Source: Agapetus fuscipes
Taxonomy: Eukaryota > Arthropoda > Insecta > Trichoptera > Glossosomatidae
Length of the DNA stretch: 64,000 nt
NCBI GenBank assembly: GCA_951799405.1
Contig: OX637362.1
Location: 13,936,493-14,000,492, forward strand
Direction: 5' to 3'
The translations under genes were made by a program, and so were the position numbers. Position 1 is the first letter of the stretch, and each line of letters starts with the position of its first letter. The notes beneath the pieces were generated by a model. That model worked only from the letters and a program-made list of their open reading frames with translations. It ran no database searches and was not told where the DNA came from. Positions 33,470 to 44,000 of this stretch are shown here, piece after piece.

Positions 33470-33630
33470 CCCCCCCCCCCCCTTCCCCTTCATATGAAAG
33501 TGGTTGGTGTGAGGCCGGCCCTCTTATACCTGTAAAAATAAATAGGTCCCGAATCCCCACATGTGAACTCTTTGGGAATAACGCAGGCAAGAAGTTACAC
33601 TGTATGTGTAGCTTAGTCGCGTTTGCGTAC
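33470..33630 (+). repeat. SINE B, 5'-truncated
   Basis: Begins after a C run at AAAGTGGTTGGTGTGAGGCC and continues through AATAGGTCCCGAATC to TGTAGCTTAGTCGCG. Confidence 0.8.
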
Positions 33631-34014
33631 TACAGTTTCACAGTTTTTGTATACATTATTTTTTATTATTTGCTTTATTGGTAAACTGCCTAGTTTATGA
33701 GAGTTTTGAGAATTATTTGTATTGTATTTTATGTGAAATAAATATAAATGTATATATCTCATTATATACATAAAATTAATCTGTGTTTCTCTCTTGTTTT
33801 CTTTCTCAAGTAATATTTTTTCCTTTAGTATGTCAATAAATATTTTCATAAAATTTGCATACAGCAGAGGCTCTTAACTTATTTCAACTAAGGACTACTT
33901 TGATTTGTTCTGCTTGGATTACTTGGAAGGTATTTAATCTTCAGGGACCACATGCTACCAGACTGTCTCACGGATCACCAGATAAGAACCACTGGCATAG
34001 GCCGGTGAGGAACA

Positions 34015-34238
34015 CAAGTGTACCAGGTAAAGTGCTATGCAACCCTTAAGTGAGCCAGGTAAAGTGCTATGCAACCCTTAAGTGAGCCAGGTAAAGTGCT
34101 ATGCAACCCTTGAGTGTGCCAGGTAAAGTGCTATGCAACCCTTGAGTGTGCCAGGTAAAGTGCTATGCAATCCTTGAGTGTGCCAGGTAAAGTGCTATGC
34201 AACCCTTCAGTGTGCCAAGTAAAGTGCTATGCAACCCT
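34015..34238 (+). repeat. 32-bp tandem repeat, 7 units
   Basis: Unit AAGTGTGCCAGGTAAAGTGC plus TATGCAACCCTT, repeated seven times in register with a few substitutions. Confidence 0.9.
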
Positions 34239-34244
34239 TACCTT

Positions 34245-34520
34245 ACCCAATGAATGGGTAAAGAAAGAACGTAAGTTGAAAGAGGATGTGAAAGTACAAA
34301 AAAATGTGATGAGATGGTTTAGGCATGTGGAAAGAATGAATGATGATAGACTGATAAAGTATAGGTATATACAGAGGAAGGATGAAAGGAAAAAAAAGGT
34401 AAGGGGCGACCGAGAAAAGTATGGAGCGATCAAATTGAGAAAGAATGGGAAGTGAGTGAAAAAAAAAAATGCACAAAAATGGTGATGGATATGAATGAAT
34501 TGAAAGAAGCATTATTTTAC
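34245..34520 (+). mobile_element. RTE-like LINE C-terminal fragment
   Basis: Encodes NEWVKKERKLKEDVKVQKN, then MRWFRHVERMNDDRL, matching the same region at 49500-49620. It starts directly after the 32-bp tandem array. Confidence 0.75.
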
Positions 34521-35154
34521 GTCAGCTTGTTATTATTGATATCTGTATAAATTAATAGTTTAGGAGCTTTGCAGATTTTAAAAACAGTTGTATATTTTTT
34601 GTTGTAGAACAGATTGCCATCTAGCGTTTTTTATCAAAGACTTTTACCTAGTAGTGGTGTACATAATTCGAATAAAATAGTTATAAAAATAGGTAGTACT
34701 TTTAAAGAACTGGCAAGTTTTTACATGGGAATTTAATTAGGTCCTGGCAGCCCCAGACTGCCAAATAAGGATGTACAAATAATAATAAAACGAAGTATCG
34801 AAAAATTATCGATATTTTTAAAAATATCGAGACATCGGTATTCTAAAACATCGAGATATCAGTTTTCTGAAATAATGTCGATATTTCTAGAAAAAAATAT
34901 TGGTTACTGACAGGAGACATCAAAATTTCATCTCAAAAAAGTTGTCGTTAGGAAAGTAGTAAGTAGTAGCTAAGCACGCGTTTTCCAAAATATTAAGAGG
35001 TCTTATTTTGTCTAGAAACCCCGTCTACGTGGACGCACTCTTGAAAAACTGTCAAAATTTTGGCTTCCTTAGAATTCGTGAGAAGATGGAGTAGGAAACG
35101 CATTTTAAAAAACAATATCGATTTTGATACTGACGTCGCTGATATGCTAAACAA
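34521..35154. other. intergenic, nothing identified
   Basis: AT-rich. Several ATCGATATTT-type motifs around 34795-34890 form loose inverted repeats. Confidence 0.35.
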
Positions 35155-35159
35155 TCATA

Positions 35160-35345
35160 CTATAAAAAAGTTTCACTCTACCAATGTCACCCCGTTTTAG
35201 GAAAAGTCGGCAAGAATTGCAAGGCTTATGTTAATTTGAAATAAATTTTGATGATGTAACTTCACATATGGCATATATCACACACATGTGTAAGCGCAAA
35301 CTTATACGTGTCAGCTTCTGGGCACTGGGCATGCATTTAATATAA
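35160..35345 (+). repeat. Family C copy 9 (diverged)
   Basis: Recognisable blocks TACCAATGTCACCCCG, GTCGGCAAGAATTGCAAGG and TGTAAGCGCAAACTTATACG. Confidence 0.65.
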
Positions 35346-35471
35346 ATTGGGTGTTTGCAATTTTGAGAAATTTGGTACAAAGTGTATAGGTTGTTATTAT
35401 GTGCACGGCCAAGTTGACTTACTTTATTCGCAAAATTGCAAACTCATAGATACGGCACCGTGCAAATTGAT

Positions 35472-35493
35472 GAACCTAACCTAACCTAACCTA
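35472..35493 (+). repeat. (CCTAA)4 telomere-type short repeat
   Basis: About four units of CCTAA, the complement of the insect telomere unit TTAGG. Too short to say more. Confidence 0.6.
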
Positions 35494-35815
35494 AATATGA
35501 ATAATTTTATATAAAAAAAGTAAAGCAACATAAATAACAGCAATAAATCACATTAACAAACTTACCAGCGGCTGCCGTGCGCATAAGAATAATGAAGTGT
35601 ATAATTTTGATAGATTACGATAAGCATACTTACGTTTTAACAATTAGGTTCTGATTTCAAATCCAATATTTTTTTTTATGATTTTACATTATTTTGGAAA
35701 AGAACTTTCGGAAGTTTTGACCGGTTTCGAAACGGATATGCAATCAGTCAACGGAATTTGTAGCCCCCGTGACGTCATTTTTTTGTATCTACTAGATGGG
35801 CGATGGCTATTATAT

Positions 35816-36248
35816 TGTTATGTTTTTTTAGGTTTGAAAAGTCTATAAATTAAAACACACAGGTCTTCTTTCAGGATCTTTATTTACACTTAATTAATTT
35901 ACAAATTTACTTTCATTTTTAACTCTTTTGGTAACACAAATTTATTTTACACAGTTAAGTATCGCTTATACACTCTTTGAATCAAAGCCAACTATTGCAC
36001 TGGCTTAGCACACTCAATTCTCCGCCTTATATACTTCACTGACAGTACTTTCCAGTGACTAATTTTGCCAGCACGTTCCCGCATATTCTACCAAGTTCGA
36101 GACTACAAAAGGATCATTTAATTTCTAAATTTCTTAAGTCTATTGCTACCTACGGTGTACACCTATATTAACCTACTTTTGACATAATGCTATAATAACT
36201 ATTACTACCTACGATGTATACCTATATTAACCTACTATTTACATTACA
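35816..36248. mobile_element. Solo LTR, copy 3
   Basis: Starts TGTTATG and ends TTACA, flanked by ATAT (35812-35815 and 36249-36252). Shares an AATTTATTTTACAC block with the LTRs at 17335 and 20509. Contains two near-identical direct repeats (36140 and 36198) starting CTATTRCTACCTACGRTGTA. Confidence 0.65.
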
Positions 36249-36700
36249 ATATGAATAAAGAAAATGACGTCACATACGAAAATTCAATCACTGCCTAGGA
36301 GTAATTCAATCCAAGGACCGTTTTGGCGCGTCATTTCAAATTTGATTTTTTGAACATAATTTACTTTGTTAAATAAAAAACAAAAAAATAATAATATAGA
36401 AGTCTTGTGATAAGCAAATAAAAAGGAATTTGATTCGACAAGAAAAAAACTTCTTGAAAATATAGATGAAAAAATATCGATGTTGTAAATTTGTGCCCAT
36501 CCCTACTGCCATCTGACGCATCTGACTTTTCGGAAAACTATTTTTTTTATAAACTTCACACATCGACTTTAACCTAATCATTTTCAATATACAAACTGTT
36601 TTGTATACATAAAATAAGGTAAATGAACATATTTTCTTGACGTTGAATTCAATATGTGTAAATGTTCCCAATATTATGTTTATTACAGCGTCAAACCAAC
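36249..36700. other. upstream region of TBRG4
   Basis: Unique AT-rich sequence. A 5' untranslated exon ending at GAT|GTAAGA (36713/36714) would splice to the acceptor at 36841. Inference only. Confidence 0.35.
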
Positions 36701-36841
36701 TTGCAGCAGTGATGTAAGAATCGTTTAGATTTGGGTGTTTTATTCATTTGTTGTTGTATTTGTGCTACTAAAAGGTGCGTTATGTATTGAAGATGGGTTT
36801 TGTGTGCATGTTTTTGGTAATTATTGTTGTTTTCTGCTTAG

Positions 36842-37031
36842 ATGCTGAAGTTAAGCACGCTCACGTTTAGGAGGTTAACTCCTATAAGGGCTGTCCGCAG
36901 CTACTCGTCCTCCGCCCCTGCTGTGAGCGCCAAGGTGGATAAGGCGGCCCTGCCTGATGTCTCCAACAGTGATCTGCCGAAGAACGAAGACGGACAGAAA
37001 ACATCTGAAAAAAGTGAAGCCAAACCTTCAG
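36842..37031 (+). CDS. TBRG4: TBRG4 exon 1 (mitochondrial presequence)
   Basis: The ATG lies directly after a TTTCTGCTTAG acceptor, so a non-coding exon probably precedes it. Starts MLKLSTLTFRRLTPIRAVRS then YSSS, a basic amphipathic presequence with a likely cleavage site after RSY. Exit phase 1 at TCAG|GTATTC. Confidence 0.85.
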
Positions 37032-37993
37032 GTATTCACATAAACAATATTTACCATTTGTTCCTTGCCTTTTGGTTGTATGATTTTGGTTTGTATGAGG
37101 CTAATCTAATCTAAGTTGCAAAGATATGTTACATTGGGGATTCACATTATATGCATCTCACAAGCAGACACGTACAAGTTCGCGCTTGCACATGCCGCGT
37201 GTGAACCTACAACATAAAAACCAAATCTCAAATGGACATACACCCTGCAACTCTTGCCGTCCTTTCCTGAAACAGGGGTGACATTGGCAAAGTGAACCAT
37301 CTTTTTACAGTATGGTTTTGTTCTTTTTTATATTTAAATGTAATTTATTATTCATATTCCTTGACTTATAGGTTGGTATGAGGCTGACCACCCATACTGT
37401 AAAAAATGGTTCACTTTGCCAATGTCACCCCTGTTTCAGGGAAGGTCGGCAAAAGTTGTGGGGCTTATGTTCATTTGAGGTTTGGATTTTATTTGTAAGT
37501 ACACATTCAGCATTTGTAAGCGCGAACTACACTTGTTGGTTTGTGGGCATACATCTGAGAACTTTAAATGAATATATCTTTGCAACTTAGATTATAGATT
37601 ATAGGTGTTCTGCCTCATGCCAACCTATAACTATAAGACAAGGAACATACACAACAAATAACATTTAAAAAATAAACAAATAATGATATGTGTAAATATT
37701 AAAAACAAATAATACAAAATTCTCAATTAAAATTCTAAAAACCCAAGCCCTCGCCGCCAACATTACATCAACCGCCATTTCTTTTTGTCCTTTTTTTTTT
37801 TTTTTTTTTTTTTTTAAGAAAATCCTGTGCGGGAGACTCCCTAGATTCTGAAGACTCTAGGGGTCTATGACACTTGTTGTAGTGCCGCAGAGGTGTACGA
37901 GCTTGGTCGTCGCTACAAAGCGCCAATACTCAAGCAAGACCCAGTTGCTGTAAGGCTGGATGGACCCTTGGTGACCGGTCATTGGTAAAGGCT

Positions 37994-38065
<72 letters not shown>

Positions 38066-41000
38066 TGCACAACAGGTTTCCCTTATTACAGTGCACCCTC
38101 ACACAGTCATTAACAAGCTGGGAGGAGCTCTTTAACTAGATCTTTGAATGATTCTAAGTTAATGTAAAAAATGTCTATGTCAGCGGAATTAATCAGAGTA
38201 ACACTCCGAGTTAAGGCATGTTGTGCCATGACGTCGGTACGGGACAGCGGTACATGAAAAAGTTCATGCCGTCTTCCCCGGCCGTAGCCATCTGGCACAT
38301 AAAGCTCAAAACTCTCTAACAGGGTGGGGCTGTCAATTAAGCCGTTAATGATCTTGTAACAAAGCACCATAAGAGAACCGTTGCGCCGAGATTCCAGGCT
38401 CCTGGAGCTGGTTTTCTCAAGTAATTCCTCATGGTGCATAAACTTGGGATAATTCCCATGTATTCTCATGAGGAGGTACCTCAAAAACTTTTTTTGAATT
38501 TGCTCCAAAAGATCTACATACTTCCGCTGATACGGGGCCCAAACCTCGACAGCGTACTCTAATTTAGAACGTACAATACAGTTGAAGACATCCACCATAG
38601 CTCTCGGTGACTCAAAATTATTGCTAATTCTGATCACAAAGCCCAATAACTGGTAGCATTTGGTCGTCAACTGCGTTATATGTTCTGTAAACTTCAGACC
38701 AGGATCAAAAACTACGCCCAGGTCCCTAAATGAAAAGACACGAGCCAGTATCGACCCACCAATACTGTACTCATGGATTATGGGACAAGCGGATCTTGTG
38801 AATGACATGACAGAACACTTGCTAATGTTGAAGTTCAATCCATTATTATTGGACCACATCAGCAGAGAGTTCAAATCCATCTGTAAATTAATACAGTCTT
38901 GAAAATCCTTGACTTCTGTATAAATTTTCATGTCATCAGCGTAAAGAAGACAAGAACTATTTTTGATCTTGTCCGCAATGTCGTTAATGAACACAATGAA
39001 GGCTAGAGGGCCTAAATTAGAGCCTTGAGGAACTCCTGAAGTTGGAAAAAAATTAGCCGAATGTTGGTCATTTATTTGCACAAATTGGCTTCTGTTTTTA
39101 AGAAATGAAGAGAAAAAGATTAAGAGAGGTTTTGTGAAACCAAAATCGTCCATCTTCTTCAAAAGAACATCATGATTCACACGATCAAACGCCTTGGAGA
39201 AATCTGTATATATTACATCAGTTTGCCTGCGAGAATCCAAGTTGAGGGCAATATTTCTACTGAGGGTGAGTAGATTTGATACTGTGGATCTCTTGGGCAG
39301 AAATCCGTGTTGGTGTATGTTGATTCGGGGCTTGATTTGCCACATAAGGTTTTTGTGTATCAAGCACTCAAACACTTTGGCGAAACTTGATAAAATAGAA
39401 ATCGGCCTATAATTTCTAACATCACTTTTATCATTTGACTTATATACTGGCATGACTCTTGTTATCTTCCAGGCTGATGGATATGTACATGTCTTCAGGG
39501 ATAAGTTGAGGATGAAACATAAGGGTTGAGCAAGGGGCTTAGCCATAGAAGATACAATTCTCGGGGGAATGTTGTCAGGGCCAGTTGCTTTATTGGATTT
39601 TAATCCAAGCAGATAAGTCTCCACCTCAGTCAAAGAAAAAGGACTGAGTGATATGGAAGATTGCTCGTGCTTACCATGGGGGGACTCAGATAAATCTACG
39701 TGAGGGGTCTGGGTGCTGTAGACCGATTGGAAATACTTAGCAAAAGTTTCCGATATTATTCTGGGATCAGATATAATCTGATCTCCATCAGAAAGCTGAA
39801 AAGTTGTATTACCACCGGTCCTGCTGGATCTGATATAAGACCAGAATTCCTTGGAATCACATCCTATCCCAGTCTGAATCTTACTCATATACAATTTGTG
39901 TGCTTCCTTTATATTATGTTTAACTTGCGCTCTCTTTGTAGAGAAAGCCTTATAATTGCTTACACTTTTATTTTTTAAGTAATTTTTGTGCAAGCGTTCC
40001 TTACACTTGATATTAGCAATGATGCTACTATTAAACCATACTGGGTAAGTGGAGTTACATTTGGCAGCGTATTTTTTACATGGAGCACACAAATTACATA
40101 TTTTCAATAAAACATTATAAAAGTATTTTACAGCGGTATCAATATGTTTACAATTATATAGGTCAGACCAATCATAAAAACTAAGTATATTCTTACATCT
40201 ATCAGTGTTTAAGTACTTAAAATTAATTATTTTGTTCCACTTAAATATATAGTCAAAGTCGGTATCATTAATATTAAAATTATTATTATCCACATTGTGA
40301 ATATTATTTATATGCCTATCGTCGCTAGGAGTGGATCTGGGATGTGCTTGCAGTCGTCCACAGGCCAGAGGCGTAGTATTCAGCCTCGCGGTGACTGCAA
40401 GCGTGGGGTGATGGCGATCTTCACTCACTAGGGGCTCCAGGCAGCGCACCACTTTACATAATATATTTTTATTACTAATTACTAAATCAAGCATGTTGTT
40501 GTAGCCATTTTTGATTGTATTACACTGTTCTAAATTATTAGCACTTAAGAAATAAGAGTAGTCAAGCAGGACAGAATCGCTCTCATTATTAAGATTAAAA
40601 TCTCCCAAGATAATAAGATCCGAATCCACAACCTTCCATTTACGAGTCCGAAGTGTTGCCACAACGGACTACGGACCGGTCCGAGATGCCAACGACACGC
40701 GGTGTACCTGAGCGGTCACCCATCCAAGTACTGACCACGCCCAATGTTGCTTAACTTCGGTGATCTATGGGAACCGGTGCTTTCAACATGGCTAATGTCG
40801 TCCTTACATACTTCTTTCATTTCATCCAGGTGTGACACACAAAAACAGCGCTCTCTTATTATTTGTAATTCAAAAGAAATAAACCTGACATATTTATATA
40901 TATTGCTATGTATAAGTATGAATAACGTTCCAGGTTTAGTTGCCACGGCCTTTGCGTCCCTTAAGCTGGACGCTGAAGACTCGGCTCCGCTGAAGAAGAC

Positions 41001-44000
41001 GTCCATGAGCCTGCAGCAGGTGGAAGAGAAGATAGTGAAAGCCACCGATGTGAACAGCCTCCTGGCCATCGCTGACTCTCCAGGACTCTCCCAGAGACAT
41101 TCCTTAAAGGTAACATTAAAGCAGATTTACATTGAGTCAGTGACTGCGGTCAGTCCACTGCCGAGTTAGTACTAACCTGGCACTGCATTGTGTAAATTGA
41201 TTTTAAGTCAGTACAGTAGAGTCTCGTCAGTACTGACTTCAGTATTCCCGCTTCATATTTTTGGCATTAGTCCGCTCTCCTCGCCACCCGCGCCGGCGCA
41301 ACTGACTCAGTGTAAATGCCAAAGTCAGTCGCTGATCAAAAGAAATATCCTCGACTAACGACGAAATACTGACTGCGTGTAAATAGTATGAGACAGTTTT
41401 AGGCGCCAGCACTGACAACAGCTACTGACCCTGTGTAAATCTGCCTTTACCCTTTTTATTACACCATTATTGTCAAATAAACAATGATTCACTATATGCA
41501 ATCTTAGTTGCAAAGATATATTAGCAATTAATGCATGCCCACAAGCAGGCACATGTAAGTTCGCGCTTACACATGCTGCATGCATACATACAAAATACCT
41601 AAACCAAACTTCACATGAACATAAACTTTTTCAACACCTGCCGCCTTTCCCTGAATCCGAGGTGGCATTGTCAAAAACATGGGAGGTCAGCCTCATGTCA
41701 ACCTATTAGTCAAAGAACATGAGTATTATTTGGAACAAGTTCCATGTACAAGGAAATTAATTATTAAAATAAGTTGATACAGTGCTTGCATTCCATGCCC
41801 CGAGCTCGGGTCAATCTGACACTCGGTGGGGTTCAAACCCGAGCTCTCGCCATTGAATCCAAGCACTACCACCTGAACTATCAACCGAACAACTTTTTAA
41901 ATTTCTTTTTTCTGATTTAACCGCTATTCCAGATAGTCTCAACACTCGCCAACCTCACGGCCAAGAAATCGGCGTCCCTGTCCGAGTTTGAGCTGGACCC
42001 TCGCTTCCTGCGCCTGTGCCGCACCCTGGGTCGCCAGCGCGGCCCCCCGGCCAGCGCAGGTGCAGACTCCCCCAAGCAGGACACCTCCCGAAGCTCCGAG
42101 GACCTCAGCACCGTGCTGGGGGTCACGGGGGACGACGAGGCGGCCAAGCTCATCGCCAGCCTCAACTTGGCGCAGATGGTCAAGGTATACTTATTACTTC
42201 TTCATTTATTCTTGTAGCATCAGTCAGGACCATTGAGTAATAACATAGAGAAGCAGAAACTAACTCACTGCATTGATACATTCTGTCTACCACTTTCGCC
42301 TCTGTCCTGTCAAACGTTGCAGTTGTGTAGTCATACAAAACATGTTTTTACATGTAAATTTTCTTGCGTTCTCCATCTTGTGTTTGGACAACACATGCCA
42401 TAATGTCTTAAAATAATGCCTTTTTCCTTTAAAATTTGTTAATTTTATTGATCACAAGATTTATACCACATACGCACGCGACAATGCTGCCACTTTTCTA
42501 GAAACATTTTTACATTCGCCCTGTTTTTTTTGTACACATGAAAATGCATTTGTGAAGTTCTTTGTTCTCTTTCTCACTAATGACCATTTTTGTAAGTAGG
42601 TTGAAACAGATATATAATGTCTATTTTCATTAAAATAATTTCTAGTCCACAGATATCATAAGTCAATGGCTTTCGTAGTGTTAACACACCATTTACAAAA
42701 GGACAAATGACAAAACACATCATATTTAAAAACTAAAATAGTGTAATCAGGCAAAAGTTTTTAGGTGGCGGAGCTGTGTGTGTGTGTGTGTGTGTGTGGG
42801 GAGGGTTATTGGGAATTATCAGTTGACTGGGGCTTGTGTTGGTGCAGGTGATGTCGGCGCTGTCGCAGAAGAAGCGTCGCTCCACGCCGCTGCTGCGCGC
42901 GCTGGCCTTCAACATCACGCGCGTGGGCGAGGCGCTGGACCTCAAGAGGGGCGCGGACCTGCTGTACGCCATGGCCAGCCTCAACTTCCCCGACCCCGTG
43001 CTCATGGACCGCGTCTGCAGGTCAGACAACTCAACACAATAAATCATGCTGGAGAGATGTTTCCCGGGATCTGTTGCCGTGGTCTGTGGGAGCTGGAGCT
43101 TCCAGACGTTTCGCCCATTTCTACGATGGGCTTCTTCAGCGTGAAGTATGATGATGATGATGATCTTGATGAGAACTGTGTTCCAACTGGAAAACATCAA
43201 GAGGGATGTTTCCCGGGATCTGTTGCCGTGGTCTGTGGGAGCTGGAGCTTCTGGACGTTTCGCCCATGTCTACGATGGACTTCTTCAGCGTGAATAATAA
43301 ATAATAATATCAGGCTAATTTATTTTTAATTAATTACAAATGATAAGAGAGCGCCGTTTTTGTGTGTGTCACACCTCAAGGGCCCTCTCCGATCATGGAT
43401 AAGACTTTCTAAAAAGGTGTGTCTTGAGTGCTCCGCGAAATACATCCATAGACTTGGAGTTCCTCAAGTGAAGTATGATGATGAAGATGATCTTGATGCA
43501 TACTGTTATGCTCCAGTTCCCATAGACCACGACAACAGATCCCGGAAAACATCTCTCCAGCATCATTAGCCGGCCATGTAAGCCTAAAACTATTATTGAA
43601 ATAAACCATCCTAATATTTATATTTATTATTATCCCTTGACTCATAGGTTGCTATGAGGCTGACAAGCCATACTGTAATAAATGGTTCACTTTGCCAATG
43701 CTCACTCTTACTTGAAGGTTGGCAAGAGTTGCAGGGTGTATGTCCATTTGAGATTTTGTTTTTATATTGTAGGTTCACATGCGGCATATGCAAGCGCAAA
43801 CTTGTACGTGTCTGCTTGTGAGAATGCATGTAATGTGAATCCCCAATGTTACATATCTTTGCAACTTAGATTAGATTAGATTAGACAATCTAATCTGGTC
43901 TAAGCTGCAAAGATATATATCATTTAAGATTTATATTAAATGCATTCCCACAAGCAGACATGTATAATTTCGCGCTAACACATGCCGCATGTGGACCTGC

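Noticed and set aside
34015..34238. CRISPR-like array (32-bp repeats)
   Set aside because: Units are head-to-tail without spacers; ordinary tandem repeat in eukaryotic DNA. The same holds for 49988-51321.
35472..35493. Telomere or chromosome end
   Set aside because: Only about four CCTAA units, flanked by ordinary sequence; too short to mean more than a chance or relic repeat.
38110..40662. 850-codon frame as a host gene
   Set aside because: Reverse-transcriptase motifs, 5' truncation and a long A tail show it is a LINE.
40685..40792. Functional 5S rRNA gene
   Set aside because: The 5' third is diverged and the 3' end continues into a tRNA-like SINE head instead of a T-run terminator.
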